Source: Pseudovibrio sp. Alg231-02
GTDB taxonomy: Bacteria > Pseudomonadota > Alphaproteobacteria > Rhizobiales > Stappiaceae
Reading direction: 5' to 3'
Length of the DNA stretch: 64,000 bases
Assembly: GCF_900143565.1 (NCBI RefSeq)
Contig: NZ_FREX01000002.1
Coordinates: forward strand, 124,001-188,000
The notes under the pieces were generated by a model that saw only the letters and a list, made by a program, of their open reading frames with translations, did no database searches and was not told the origin of the DNA. This document shows, piece after piece, positions 37,662-46,871 of the stretch (positions are counted from its first letter, which is position 1; the number at the start of each line of letters is the position of its first letter). The translations under genes were made by a program, and so were the position numbers.

Positions 37662-39068
37662 ATGTCTGATCAAAATTCTGATGGTATGCGGCAGGAATCC
37701 GATAGTTTTGGTGTGCTGGATGTTCCGATTGGCAAATATTGGGGCGCGCAAACCGCACGGTCTCTGATCAACTTTCCCATTGGCCGGGAGCATTTGCCGC
37801 CTGCGCTGATCCATGCGTTAGGCGCGGTGAAGCTGGCTGCTGCCAGAGTGAATATGGAAGAGGGGCGTTTGTCAGAAGATCTGGGCAAGGCCATTTGTCA
37901 GGCAGCGACCGAGGTGATTTCCGGCAAGCTGGACGCGCATTTTCCTCTGGTGATCTGGCAAACAGGATCTGGCACGCAATCCAACATGAACACCAATGAG
38001 GTGATTGCCAACCGAGCCATTGAGTTGCTTGGTGGTCAGATTGGCACCAAGTCTCCTGTGCACCCCAACGATCACGTGAATATGGGGCAGTCCTCTAACG
38101 ACACCTTCCCGACGGCCATGCATATCGCGGCAGCTTGTGAGATCAACAAAGTGCTGCTGCCCGCGCTGACACATCTGCACGACACGATGGAAGCCAAGGT
38201 AGCGGCCTTTGCGGATATTGTGAAGATTGGCCGGACGCACACGCAGGATGCGACGCCTTTGACATTGGGGCAGGAATTTTCTGGCTATGTGGCGCAGCTG
38301 GAGTATTCCAAGGAGCGTATTGAGCAGAGCCTTGTGGGGCTTTATCGCCTTGCGCAGGGTGGCACAGCGGTTGGAACCGGACTTAATTCAACGCCAGAGT
38401 TTGCCAGTGCGTTTGCTACTCATGTGAGTGAGGTGACAGGCCTGCCATTTGTGACGGCGGTCAATAAATTTGAGGCATTGGCCACGCATGATGCAGCTGT
38501 GTTTGCGCATGGTGCGCTGAACACGCTGGCTTGTTCGCTGATGAAGATTGCCAATGACATCCGTTTCCTTGCTTCTGGTCCGCGTTCTGGTCTTGGTGAG
38601 ATCAGCCTGCCAGCCAACGAGCCGGGCTCTTCCATTATGCCGGGTAAGGTGAACCCGACCCAGTGTGAAGCGGTGACCATGGTCTGCGCTCAGGTGATGG
38701 GCAATCAGACAGCTGTGAGTGTGGGCGGATCGACAGGGCACTTTGAGCTGAATGTGTTCAAACCTGTGATTGCCAACAGCCTGCTGCAATCCATTGAGCT
38801 TCTGGCCGATTGCATGGTGAGCTTTGCGGACCGCTGCGTTGTTGGCATTGAGCCAAACATTGAGCGTATTGAAGAGTTGCTGGAGCGGTCCTTGATGCTG
38901 GTGACAGCACTTGCGCCCACCATTGGCTATGACAAAGCAACCGAGATTGCCAAGTCTGCCCATAAGAACGGGACCACACTGAAGGAAGAAGCTCTTCGTC
39001 TTGGTTATGTGTCTGCGGAAGAGTTTGACCGTGTTGTCCGGCCAGAAAAAATGGTCAGACCGGGGTAG
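37662..39068 (+). CDS. fumC: Fumarate hydratase class II
   Basis: 468 residues from the ATG at 37662, which has GAGAGG at proper spacing; the GTG two codons upstream is too close. The lyase signature [13 protein letters not shown] is present, as are [17 protein letters not shown] and [21 protein letters not shown]. It interconverts fumarate and malate in the TCA cycle. Its 3' end overlaps the convergent TetR gene by 14 bp. Confidence 0.97.
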   Translation: MSDQNSDGMRQESDSFGVLDVPIGKYWGAQTARSLINFPIGREHLPPALIHALGAVKLAAARVNMEEGRLSEDLGKAICQAATEVISGKLDAHFPLVIWQTGSGTQSNMNTNEVIANRAIELLGGQIGTKSPVHPNDHVNMGQSSNDTFPTAMHIAAACEINKVLLPALTHLHDTMEAKVAAFADIVKIGRTHTQDATPLTLGQEFSGYVAQLEYSKERIEQSLVGLYRLAQGGTAVGTGLNSTPEFASAFATHVSEVTGLPFVTAVNKFEALATHDAAVFAHGALNTLACSLMKIANDIRFLASGPRSGLGEISLPANEPGSSIMPGKVNPTQCEAVTMVCAQVMGNQTAVSVGGSTGHFELNVFKPVIANSLLQSIELLADCMVSFADRCVVGIEPNIERIEELLERSLMLVTALAPTIGYDKATEIAKSAHKNGTTLKEEALRLGYVSAEEFDRVVRPEKMVRPG

Positions 39069-39627
39069 GGCGGTTGCCACTCATCATGATGTCCAGTGTG
39101 TGCTTCAGGCAGGCTTTTTGGTCTGCCTCCTCTAACTGCTGAGCCCCAATGAGCGTTGCATAAAGGATCTGGCTGTTGATCTTTGCATGCCTTTGGGTTT
39201 GGGGGATTTGAGAAAACAATTGCTCGACGTACTCCAGACGCCGCTGATCAATTTTACTCATATAGGCGCCGGCGAGATCATCAAACTGGGCCCAGTTGCG
39301 GATCGCGGAGGAAACGCCGGTTGCGCCATACTCCAATGAGACCTCACTTGCTGCAATCTCGATCAGATCATAGAGGCGCTGTTTGGGGGCGGGGCTGCCT
39401 GCATCGACCTGCGCGATGATTTGTTGTGTGGCTAATTGCTCCCAATGGTCCAGCATTGCTTTTTTCAAAGCAGCGACATCCTTGAAGTGCCAATAGAACG
39501 AGCCCTTGCTCACCTTCAGTGTTCTGGCAAGCGCTTCGGCTTTCAGGCTCAGAGGTCCATTCGCGGCTAGCGAGCGGAAGCCGCCTTTGATCCAGTCCAA
39601 TGCTGTGAGTTTGGTTTTCTCTGTCAT
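39055..39627 (-). CDS. TetR family transcriptional regulator
   Basis: 190 residues. The N-terminal HTH runs about 10-55: [32 protein letters not shown] and the usual [11 protein letters not shown] tail. The ligand-binding C-terminal half is variable. Divergent from a small membrane protein across a spacer with two identical palindromes, which suggests it represses itself and that gene. Confidence 0.9.
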   Translation of the reverse strand: MTEKTKLTALDWIKGGFRSLAANGPLSLKAEALARTLKVSKGSFYWHFKDVAALKKAMLDHWEQLATQQIIAQVDAGSPAPKQRLYDLIEIAASEVSLEYGATGVSSAIRNWAQFDDLAGAYMSKIDQRRLEYVEQLFSQIPQTQRHAKINSQILYATLIGAQQLEEADQKACLKHTLDIMMSGNRPTPV

Positions 39628-39634
39628 TCATTCA

Positions 39635-39651
39635 CCATACGCTGCCGTATT
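39635..39651. promoter_or_regulatory. TetR operator 1
   Basis: CCATACGCTGCCGTATT: arms of 6 bp around CTGC, 8 bp upstream of the TetR start codon. Confidence 0.7.
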
Positions 39652-39673
39652 GACAGGGTCCAGCATTAAGCTA

Positions 39674-39691
39674 CCATACGCTGCCGTATGG
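39674..39691. promoter_or_regulatory. TetR operator 2
   Basis: CCATACGCTGCCGTATGG: perfect 7-bp arms around CTGC. It repeats operator 1 with 39 bp between equivalent bases and lies 23 bp before the membrane-protein gene start. Confidence 0.75.
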
Positions 39692-39713
39692 AATCAAAGA
39701 TGAGGCAATTCCT

Positions 39714-40121
39714 ATGAATAAGTGGCTTTTGGCTTCTGGTATCCTGTCGTTGCTATTGATGCTGGTACATGTGTTTCTGGGTGGGCCAGAGATCCTCGAT
39801 CCTGTACTGGGCAGTGATCTTCATCCTGTGGTGATCGCGGTGCTGTCAGTGGTCTGGCACGGGATTACGGTGGTGATGCTGGTCAACGGTGTGTTGTTGC
39901 TGGCAGCTGCCTTTAGAGAGGAACTGGCCGCTGGTGTTGCCTGGGTGGTGATTGGGCAATATGGCGGGTTCACGCTGCTGTTCATCTACTACGGCCTCAC
40001 CCAGTTGGGTAACCTGATGGATATGCCGCAGTGGATTTCCTTCGCGATTATAGCCGGCTGTGTGGCGATGGGATTGCGGAAGGCCGGGCGTGCAAATGCA
40101 TTGCGGAGTTCTGTAGCCTGA
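39714..40121 (+). CDS. Small membrane protein under TetR control
   Basis: 135 residues with four predicted membrane helices (about 4-24, 38-62, 72-96 and 102-118). No family recognised. GAGG precedes the ATG. The divergent TetR gene and the operator at 39674 indicate it is its main target. It might be a small transporter or membrane-stress protein. Confidence 0.75.
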   Translation: MNKWLLASGILSLLLMLVHVFLGGPEILDPVLGSDLHPVVIAVLSVVWHGITVVMLVNGVLLLAAAFREELAAGVAWVVIGQYGGFTLLFIYYGLTQLGNLMDMPQWISFAIIAGCVAMGLRKAGRANALRSSVA

Positions 40122-40157
40122 GTGGTTGAAATGGGTGACGCCCAAAACTGCTGCGTG

Positions 40158-40186
40158 TTGACATTTCGCGGTTTGCGCTTTTATTG
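40158..40186 (+). promoter_or_regulatory. Promoter of the DUF2087 gene
   Basis: TTGACA, 17-bp spacer, TTATTG. It predicts a leader of about 140 nt that contains short hairpins such as CCCC-GTAA-GGGG. Confidence 0.55.
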
Positions 40187-40336
40187 TCATCATCGGTCGG
40201 CAGTTCCCAAGGCGTCGCTGCCCCGTAAGGGGAGCTAAACCTGCCATTCACTTCGACAGCAATCGACATTCTTGTCCGATGCCGCTTCGCAAGCCAGCGA
40301 CCACGAAAATGTAATGCGGCTCGAGAGGATTTTTCA

Positions 40337-40927
40337 ATGTCGAGAGTCCCAGTCCCTCTTCGTTTGCCTGATATCTCCACGTTTGCGCGTAGTGTTGCCC
40401 GCCAGATGAAATCTCGCGGTGATGCTCCCTCGCATGTGGAGTTGATGAACATGCTCGCCAAAGCGGCGGGTTTCCAGAACTTCCAGCATCTAAAAGCTTC
40501 GCATTCTGCGGGTCGTCGCCTCGATACCGAGCCGGTTGTCGAGACGGTAGACCATCGGCTTGTTGAGCGCGCCCTCAATCAGTTTGATGATTTGGGGCGA
40601 TTGGTGAGCTGGCCGTCACGGCGGCAGGTTCAGGTGCTTTGTCTTTGGCAGTTGTGGTCCCTTATTCCGGCTGGTGCATCGCTTCGGGAGAAAGAGATCA
40701 ACATGCTGCTCAAGGAAGGGCACTGTTTTGCCGACCCTGCTTTGTTAAGGCGTGAGCTGTTTAGTCTCGGGCTTTTGCATCGTAATCGGGATTGTTCTGA
40801 TTACAGACGGCAGGAGCAACAACCACCGCTGGAAGCGCGTGATCTGATCAAGCGTTTGAAGGGGAGAAGTTTGGAACGTGAGACTGGCAGTTCTGTCATG
40901 TCGTTCATTGTCAGGCCGAGCGCTTAA
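40337..40927 (+). CDS. DUF2087 domain protein
   Basis: 196 residues. The C-terminal DUF2087 winged-helix-like domain (about 80-160) shows DDLGRLVSWPSRRQVQVLCL, LREKEINMLLKEGHCFAD and LLRRELFSLGLLHRNRD. The N-terminal part (FARSVARQMKSRGDAPSHVE, LAKAAGFQNFQHLKA) resembles a second short helical module. A probable DNA-binding or regulatory protein, monocistronic with terminator at 40954. Confidence 0.82.
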   Translation: MSRVPVPLRLPDISTFARSVARQMKSRGDAPSHVELMNMLAKAAGFQNFQHLKASHSAGRRLDTEPVVETVDHRLVERALNQFDDLGRLVSWPSRRQVQVLCLWQLWSLIPAGASLREKEINMLLKEGHCFADPALLRRELFSLGLLHRNRDCSDYRRQEQQPPLEARDLIKRLKGRSLERETGSSVMSFIVRPSA

Positions 40928-40953
40928 GCTGGTTTTCACTTCCAAAGAGACAG

Positions 40954-40990
40954 GAAGCTCCCCAACACGTGAGTTGGGGAGCTTCTTTAT
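40954..40990 (+). terminator. Rho-independent terminator after the DUF2087 gene
   Basis: GAAGCTCCCCAAC / GTTGGGGAGCTTC, perfect 13-bp arms, 6-nt loop, then TTTATT. It also lies just beyond the convergent hemF stop. Confidence 0.9.
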
Positions 40991-41001
40991 TCTGTTGTGG
41001 C

Positions 41002-41913
41002 TTATGGCCACTTTACCACGGGTGGCATGGAGGACAGGATGGAGGAGACGTTTCCGCCTGTTTTTAGGCCGAAGATGGTGCCGCGATCGTAAAGGAGGTT
41101 GAACTCCACGTAACGGCCACGACGGACCAGCTGTTCTTCGCGTTGTTCGAGCGTCCATGGAGTCAGGAAGTTTTTGCGGATCAGCTTTGGGTAGATGTCG
41201 AGGAAGGCGTTGCCGACGGATTTGGTGAGGGCAAGGTCTGCATTCCAGTCGCCGGTGTTGTGGCGGTCGTAGAAAATGCCACCGATGCCGCGTGCTTCGT
41301 TGCGGTGAGGCAGGTAGAAGTACTCGTCACACCACTTCTTGAAGTGATCGTAATCTGCGCCCGGATGGTCTGCGCAGGCTGCTTTCATAGCTTCATGAAA
41401 TTCGACAGTGTCCGGATCTTCCTGCGTGCGGCGTGCGCTGAGTACAGGTGTCAGGTCTGCTCCGCCACCAAACCACTGCTTGGTGGTGACGACCATGCGG
41501 GTGTTCATATGCACTGCTGGTACATTTGGATTGTGCATATGGGCGATCAGGGAGATACCGGAAGCCCAGAAACGCGGGTCTTCGCTGGCTCCGGGGATCT
41601 GGTCGCGGAACTCTGGCGAAAACTCACCGTGTACGCTGGAGACGTGTACGCCGACTTTCTCAAATACACGTCCATGCATCAGGGACATGACACCGCCGCC
41701 GCCGTGGCCGCCGCTGTGGTCTGTACGTTCCCATGGGGTCCGCTCGAAACGTCCCGCCGGCTGGTCAGAGAGAGGGCCGTCCAGTTCCCCGACTTCTACT
41801 TCCAGCTGCTCAAAGGCATTGCAAATGTTGTCACGCAGCTGGCTGAACCACGCGGATGCCTCTTGTTTTTTGTCTTCCAGATCTGCTGGAAGCGTGTTTT
41901 GTGTCTCGCTCAT
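41002..41913 (-). CDS. hemF: Oxygen-dependent coproporphyrinogen III oxidase
   Basis: 303 residues, matching the usual length of HemF. Motifs include [37 protein letters not shown] and [19 protein letters not shown] near the C-terminus. It converts coproporphyrinogen III to protoporphyrinogen IX in aerobic heme synthesis. Monocistronic. Confidence 0.97.
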   Translation of the reverse strand: MSETQNTLPADLEDKKQEASAWFSQLRDNICNAFEQLEVEVGELDGPLSDQPAGRFERTPWERTDHSGGHGGGGVMSLMHGRVFEKVGVHVSSVHGEFSPEFRDQIPGASEDPRFWASGISLIAHMHNPNVPAVHMNTRMVVTTKQWFGGGADLTPVLSARRTQEDPDTVEFHEAMKAACADHPGADYDHFKKWCDEYFYLPHRNEARGIGGIFYDRHNTGDWNADLALTKSVGNAFLDIYPKLIRKNFLTPWTLEQREEQLVRRGRYVEFNLLYDRGTIFGLKTGGNVSSILSSMPPVVKWP

Positions 41914-42002
41914 AGTCCCTCCTTGAGCGCAAAGCGTTCTTTGCTGTTCTATGTAAGGGAGCGCAACTGAGAAGTACAGGTGAGGCGGAGCCGTGCATGG
42001 AG

Positions 42003-42578
42003 CTATTTGGATCTGTCGAGGATGAACGGATACTTTTCAGGCTGGACGTAGTTGCCGTCACATTCGGGCTTGGCACGGAACTCCATCAGCTGGGGGTAGC
42101 CATCGGATGTGAACTTGTGGACCTCGTAGGTGCCACAGTCTCCAAGCCCGCGGCCTTCCGTAAAGCTGGTCAGATCTCCGGTCTTGATGTCCCAGACACC
42201 GTTGAAGACCACGTCAGGGTTGTCGTTGCCTTCGTGTTTTGGGCGTTCAAAGGTCAGCAGCTTGGCGTTGTTGGGCTGGCGGGAATCTATACGGATGTAG
42301 AGGTGGGCCATGTTGTAAAGGTTGTTGGCGCACATGAACTCCAGCACCTTTACGTCCTTGCTGAACTGCAGTGTATTGTTGCCGGACAGGTCGTAGGCGT
42401 CTTTCCAATCACAGGGATAGGCTGCATCCAGCATGTTTATGTAGCGGTTCAGGATTGATGGATCGTGCTGTGTGACGGGTTTGACAGGTTCGGCGTGTAA
42501 CGAGCTTGCCAGCAGAGCTTCGAAGAGAACTGTTGCTGCAAAACAGGCTGTGAATGTTCGGGGCAAGGTTTGGAACAC
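42003..42578 (-). CDS. Secreted four-cysteine protein, paralogue 1
   Basis: 191 residues. GTG start with a GAGGA site ahead, signal peptide to about residue 29 (SLHA-EP). The mature part has four cysteines ([25 protein letters not shown]), enough for two disulfides. The GRGLGDCG block recalls the DUF1176 family. The gene at 42821 encodes a paralogue with the same cysteines. Probably periplasmic; function unknown. Confidence 0.75.
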   Translation of the reverse strand: MFQTLPRTFTACFAATVLFEALLASSLHAEPVKPVTQHDPSILNRYINMLDAAYPCDWKDAYDLSGNNTLQFSKDVKVLEFMCANNLYNMAHLYIRIDSRQPNNAKLLTFERPKHEGNDNPDVVFNGVWDIKTGDLTSFTEGRGLGDCGTYEVHKFTSDGYPQLMEFRAKPECDGNYVQPEKYPFILDRSK

Positions 42579-42602
42579 GGCGATCTTCCTCTTTGGACAA
42601 CC

Positions 42603-42707
42603 CTAAAGCAGTTCGCATTTAAGTTGAAACATATGAACTGCTTTAGTCTTTGTTTTTGCGTATCTTTATCCGAAAACCGATTTCCACTTTTCGGAGATAC
42701 GCTGTAG
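42603..42707. repeat. Dispersed double-hairpin repeat, copy C
   Basis: 105 bp in two modules. First hairpin: CTAAAGCAGTTC / GAACTGCTTTAG (12 bp). Second: GCGTATCT and CCGAAAA pair with TTTTCGG and AGATACGC around CCGATTTCCAC. Lies between the two secreted paralogues. Confidence 0.9.
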
Positions 42708-42820
42708 TCTTCTGGCTGTGTTCCTGAAGATGCCTTGCCAGCCTTACTCTTGCGCTAAAACTCTTGGTTTCATCGTGCTTACCAAGAAGCTTCGGGCTTT
42801 AATGGACTTGCTGGTCGCTT

Positions 42821-43399
42821 TTACCTTGGCGGGTAGATCAACGGGTAATCCGTTGGCTCACGGAATTTGCCGTCACACTCCCGCTTGGCGCGATACTCCA
42901 CGAGTTCCAGATATCCTTTGGGTGTGAAGCGGTGGATTTCAAAAGAGCCACAGTCAGAGAGGCCGCGATCCACTGTGAAGCTGGTGAGAGCGCTGCGATT
43001 GTGATCCCAAAAGCTGTTGAACAGAATGTACCGGCTGGTGACTGGCTGGTCCTTAGGACGATCGAGGGAGACGAGTTTTGCAGGCTGGTTTGAGTTTTTG
43101 GTGCGACGGATATAGAGGTTCGCCAGATTGTGCATGCCAACGGTGCAGGAGAACTCAAGCACCTCGATGCCGTCGCCGAAGTCGTAGAGGTTATACCCGC
43201 TTCGTGTGTGTGCATCATGCCAATCACAAGGGTATATCTCGTCCAGCAGGTGGAGATATCGATTCAGGACGGCTTCGTCATGCAGGTTGGCATGGAGGAC
43301 GGGTTCGACCGGTGCTCCTGCGAAAGTGGGCTGTGGAACTGACAGCAAAAGTGCAAAGCAAAACAGATGAGCGAATTTTCTCGAAAGACTCTCAAACAT
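42821..43399 (-). CDS. Secreted four-cysteine protein, paralogue 2
   Basis: 192 residues, signal peptide cleaved near residue 28 (TFAG-AP). The mature sequence aligns along its length with the neighbour, with cysteines in YPCDW, FSCTVG, LSDCGSFE and ECDGKF. Conserved blocks include GYLELVEYRAKRECDG. Tandem duplication with divergence; DUF1176-like at most. Confidence 0.75.
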   Translation of the reverse strand: MFESLSRKFAHLFCFALLLSVPQPTFAGAPVEPVLHANLHDEAVLNRYLHLLDEIYPCDWHDAHTRSGYNLYDFGDGIEVLEFSCTVGMHNLANLYIRRTKNSNQPAKLVSLDRPKDQPVTSRYILFNSFWDHNRSALTSFTVDRGLSDCGSFEIHRFTPKGYLELVEYRAKRECDGKFREPTDYPLIYPPR

Positions 43400-43467
43400 C
43401 GCAATAAAAACCTAAATCGCGCAAAGCAACGCATTCAATAACGCAACTAGTTTAGGTTGTGTTTTAT

Positions 43468-43923
43468 TCAAAAACAATCTGTTTGACGAAGAGCTTCACC
43501 CAGGACCATGCCAGTGGAAACGGCCATGTTGAGAGAGCGCATGCCGTTCTTCATAGGAATCAGCAGTCTTGCATCAGCAACTTGATGGATATCTTCCGGC
43601 ACGCCCGAGCTTTCGCGGCCCATCAGGATCAGATCCTCTTTCTTGAACGCGAACTGCGTATAAGGGCGTGATCCTTTGGTGGTCATGAGGATAAGTCGGC
43701 GTTTTTCGGCTAACTGCCATTCACGAAAACTCTCCCAATCCATATGGCGTTGGAGTTTGGCGCGTTCGATGTAATCCATGCCAGCCCGTTTAAGTGCATG
43801 ATCAGACAGGGGGAAGCCTGCCGGTTCGATCAGGTGTACCGTCACATCCATGCAAGCGGCCAGCCGTAATAGGGTCCCGGTGTTCTGCGGAATGTCTGGC
43901 TGGTAAAGGGCAATATCTGGCAT
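43468..43923 (-). CDS. trmL: tRNA 2'-O-methyltransferase TrmL
   Basis: 151 residues from the internal ATG at 43923, the start expected from family length (MPDIALYQPDIPQNTGTLLR). SPOUT motifs include LILMGRESSGVP and NGMRSLNMAVSTGMVLGEAL. It methylates the wobble base of tRNA-Leu. It lies near the petABC operon, as in many Hyphomicrobiales. Confidence 0.92.
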   Translation of the reverse strand: MPDIALYQPDIPQNTGTLLRLAACMDVTVHLIEPAGFPLSDHALKRAGMDYIERAKLQRHMDWESFREWQLAEKRRLILMTTKGSRPYTQFAFKKEDLILMGRESSGVPEDIHQVADARLLIPMKNGMRSLNMAVSTGMVLGEALRQTDCF

Positions 43924-44234
43924 GTTGTCGGGTGCTCGCGTTGTTTCCTGAAAGAATGGCTTATGGAAGCATCTCTTGGGCATCTAGAGGAACCCGGGGA
44001 AAATCTCCAGAAAAATCATAGAGTTTGTTGATAGGTGGGGCGTTCCGGTGGGTGAAACCTAATGGAAATCAAGAGCTTCTATCTGAATTCGTGATATATG
44101 TTGCGAAAAAGATACACCACATCCTAAAGTGGTTTTCCGTATTTTTTGGGGCTAGGCATGTCTCCGCCTTTATGAGTATAAGCATCTCGCACCGGCCGAG
44201 AGCCCTCATCTTACTTGACGAGACTCTCCGAGTT

Positions 44235-44262
44235 GCTGATCGCCCGATCAGCCATTTTTTAA
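44235..44262 (+). terminator. Terminator-like hairpin (possible attenuator or sRNA end)
   Basis: GCTGATC / GATCAGC around GCCC, followed by six T. No gene precedes it on this strand, so it either ends a small RNA or attenuates the transcript of the downstream genes. Confidence 0.65.
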
Positions 44263-44284
44263 CGTTGGAACTAGGGAGACATAC

Positions 44285-44386
44285 ATGATTACTGAATTTG
44301 TGCTCGTGAACGTAAATGTTCTCCCAGCGACCGGCGCATGCGCTATGCATCCCGCCAAAAACGCAGGTTACGCCGTTTCCGCTTAG
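44285..44386 (+). CDS. Possible 33-codon small ORF
   Basis: ATG preceded by AGGGAGA at 8-nt spacing. The product begins MITEFVLVNVNVLPATGACA. It follows a terminator-like hairpin, so it could be a leader peptide. No family recognised. Confidence 0.35.
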   Translation: MITEFVLVNVNVLPATGACAMHPAKNAGYAVSA

Positions 44387-44490
44387 AAGGCGGATTTCCA
44401 ACACTTTCTAGCTCGTATTTTCTTAATGCAGCCCTTTTCACGGACGTATTACGTCTGCGGTTGCATGCATATGTTGTCGGAGTATCTCCA

Positions 44491-44880
44491 ATGATTACGT
44501 CATTTATCTGGGCGCAGATCGCGTCCCGTGACGATTCTGCATCTCAAATTCCGGTCGATGGTGGCCGGTATGTGCGCTCGGCTGGTTCTGAAAAAGGAAC
44601 GTTTTCTCAAAGCCTTGGGCACGCATTCTGGTTCTTGATGATCAGTGCTGGAATCGCATTTTTTACAATTATTCCAACGCTCTACGCAGAGTTGGCTACG
44701 GTAGAAATTGTAAGAGCAAACGGAATCAACGAGGCTGGCTCTCTGTTTCAGGGGCGTTTGATTGATACCCTGGTTGGAGCTTTTGCTGTTGGGGTGGGAA
44801 TTGCCAGTGTTATCTGGACTTTTTCCGGCTCTCCGAAAGATAACCGGGATCCTTACGATCGAGATGAGCGGCTGCAGTAA
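44491..44880 (+). CDS. Small membrane protein upstream of ABC exporter
   Basis: 129 residues from the ATG at 44491 (CGGAG ahead). Two membrane segments (about 45-68 and 90-112) and a charged C-terminal tail. No family recognised. Same strand and 73 bp ahead of the ABC transporter. Confidence 0.65.
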   Translation: MITSFIWAQIASRDDSASQIPVDGGRYVRSAGSEKGTFSQSLGHAFWFLMISAGIAFFTIIPTLYAELATVEIVRANGINEAGSLFQGRLIDTLVGAFAVGVGIASVIWTFSGSPKDNRDPYDRDERLQ

Positions 44881-44953
44881 GCAGCCGTCATCCTCTTACC
44901 ATGTTGACGTGGTAGCGCACCTCGCAAACCAAATATCTTAATTGGGATTTGTC

Positions 44954-46792
44954 ATGTTCTCTTATTTTGAGAAGCTTATTGACCCATTCAAAATGGAAGA
45001 GATCGAGACTCCTCCAAGTAAGTTTTGGGGGTTTATCTGGTATTATACCAAGCCTGTTTCAATACTACTTGTTGTGATCGCCTTTTTCGCTGCATCTATT
45101 GCTGTAATTGAAGTGGTCATCTTTACGTTTATGGGTGATTTGGTGAACTGGTTAGGCACCGAAGACCCGGAAACGTTCTTTGCCGACAACTGGGGCCATC
45201 TGATCTGGATGGGTGTTGTTCTTCTTGTGATTTCGCCGATCATGTCCGCAGTTTGGGAGATGTTCTTCCATCAGGGATTGGTTGGTAACTATCCAATGCT
45301 GATCAGGTGGAAGGGGCACCGACAGTTACTTCGACAGAGTTTGACTTTCTTCCATAATGACTTTGCAGGTCGCATTGCTAACAAGCTGATGCAGACTTCT
45401 CTTGCTGTGCGAGAAGTTATTACGCGTATTGTCGATATATTTGTCTATGTAATTGTTTACTTCCTGGCTGCGCTTGTTGTGCTTGTGAGTGCGGATTGGC
45501 GTCTTGCCCTGCCGATGATCGGTTGGTTGCTCTCCTACTTCCTCGTCATGTACGTCTTTGTTCCCAAGCTTAAGCGTATTTCCAAGAAGCAAGCAGATGC
45601 CCGGTCTGTGATGACTGGTCATATCGTTGATGCCTATACGAATATCTCGACCGTAAAGCTGTTTTCACATGCATCGCGCGAAGAAGATTATGCCAAGGGT
45701 TCCATGAGCACTTTCATGGATACCGTGCATAAGCAGATGCGGAATGTGACCAAGCTGAATATCTGCCTGACGCTGATCAACAATCTGCTCTTGTTGTCTC
45801 TTGGCGCTCTGTCCATCTGGCTTTGGCAGAGGGCTTTGGTAACGACTGGTGATATCGCGATTGCGATTGGTCTGGCCTTGCGTTTGCAGGGCATGTCTCA
45901 GTGGATTCTTTGGGAAGTTGCTGGTCTGTTTGAGAATATCGGTACGGTTCAGGACGGATTGGGCATGTTGTCCCGGCATACTGAGGTCACTGATAAGCAA
46001 GATGCGAAAGCGCTTGTTGTTTCTGACGCGGAAATTCGCTTTGAAGATGTGAAGTTCCACTATGGCAAGGGCAGTGGTGTTCTGGAGAACCTGTCGCTCA
46101 ACATTAAACCGGGTGAGAAAATCGGGATTGTTGGTCGCTCGGGTGCGGGTAAATCGACCCTGATGAACTTGCTGCTTCGCTTCCATGATCTGGAAGGTGG
46201 ACGCATTGCCATTGATGGTCAGGATATTCGCGGCGTGACGCAAGAGAGCCTGCGCCAGAATATTGGTGTGGTTTCTCAGGACACGTCTTTGCTGCATCGG
46301 ACGATTCTGGAGAACATCACCTACGGCAAAGATGGTGCAACTCTGGAAGAGGCGACCGAAGCGGCGAGACGGGCTCATGCTCTGGAGTTTATTGACGGCC
46401 TTAAAGATCCAGAAGGACGGACTGGCTTTGATACTCTGGTGGGTGAGCGCGGTGTGAAACTCTCTGGCGGACAGCGCCAGCGCGTCGCCATCGCGCGTGT
46501 CTTGCTTAAGGATGCTCCGATCCTTGTTTTGGACGAAGCAACGTCTGCTTTGGATTCAGAAGTGGAGGCTGCGATCCAGGAAAGCCTGTTTGAGTTGATG
46601 GAAGGTAAGACGGTTATTGCAATTGCCCACCGACTTTCCACAATTGCGGCAATGGATCGCCTCATTGTCATGGATCAAGGCAAGATCGTAGAGATGGGTA
46701 CCCATGAGGAACTTCTGAAATCCGAAGGTATCTATGGAAACCTCTGGAATCACCAATCTGGCGGTTTCCTTGCACAAGTTGCCGCCGAATAG
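44954..46792 (+). CDS. ABC exporter, fused permease-ATPase
   Basis: 612 residues from the ATG at 44954. Six-helix transmembrane domain (to about 330), then an ATPase domain with Walker A VGRSGAGKST, signature LSGGQRQRVAIAR, Walker B LVLDEATSALDSE and switch IAHRLSTI. An MsbA/ATM-type half-transporter that should work as a homodimer; substrate unknown. Near petABC and trmL, an arrangement recalled from Hyphomicrobiales. Confidence 0.92.
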   Translation: MFSYFEKLIDPFKMEEIETPPSKFWGFIWYYTKPVSILLVVIAFFAASIAVIEVVIFTFMGDLVNWLGTEDPETFFADNWGHLIWMGVVLLVISPIMSAVWEMFFHQGLVGNYPMLIRWKGHRQLLRQSLTFFHNDFAGRIANKLMQTSLAVREVITRIVDIFVYVIVYFLAALVVLVSADWRLALPMIGWLLSYFLVMYVFVPKLKRISKKQADARSVMTGHIVDAYTNISTVKLFSHASREEDYAKGSMSTFMDTVHKQMRNVTKLNICLTLINNLLLLSLGALSIWLWQRALVTTGDIAIAIGLALRLQGMSQWILWEVAGLFENIGTVQDGLGMLSRHTEVTDKQDAKALVVSDAEIRFEDVKFHYGKGSGVLENLSLNIKPGEKIGIVGRSGAGKSTLMNLLLRFHDLEGGRIAIDGQDIRGVTQESLRQNIGVVSQDTSLLHRTILENITYGKDGATLEEATEAARRAHALEFIDGLKDPEGRTGFDTLVGERGVKLSGGQRQRVAIARVLLKDAPILVLDEATSALDSEVEAAIQESLFELMEGKTVIAIAHRLSTIAAMDRLIVMDQGKIVEMGTHEELLKSEGIYGNLWNHQSGGFLAQVAAE

Positions 46793-46828
46793 GGATTCCT
46801 GACAGGGAATCAAGCGGTTTAAACTAAA

Positions 46829-46871
46829 AGTGGTTCGGGGCGAGTTTGCGTCCTAGGGTCCCCGAACCACT
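46829..46871 (+). terminator. Long hairpin after the ABC exporter
   Basis: AGTGGTTCGGGG / CCCCGAACCACT, perfect 12-bp arms, 19-nt loop, followed by a short TTTT. Likely terminator, though the T run is weak. Confidence 0.6.

Larger units (their letters stand above)
43924..44490. other. Leader-like intergenic region upstream of a small membrane protein
   Basis: 567 bp. It holds a terminator-like hairpin at 44235, nearby partly self-complementary GAGAG/CTCTC segments at about 44190-44230, and a 33-codon ORF with a ribosome binding site at 44285. No long conserved ORF. Confidence 0.5.

Noticed and set aside
40200-40260. SAM-II-like riboswitch ahead of the DUF2087 gene
   Set aside because: Contains a GCTAAA segment but lacks the rest of the SAM-II pattern, and the gene is not in methionine metabolism.
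41143-41970. 275-codon plus-strand ORF opposite hemF
   Set aside because: Antisense of hemF, no upstream ribosome binding site, product without family.
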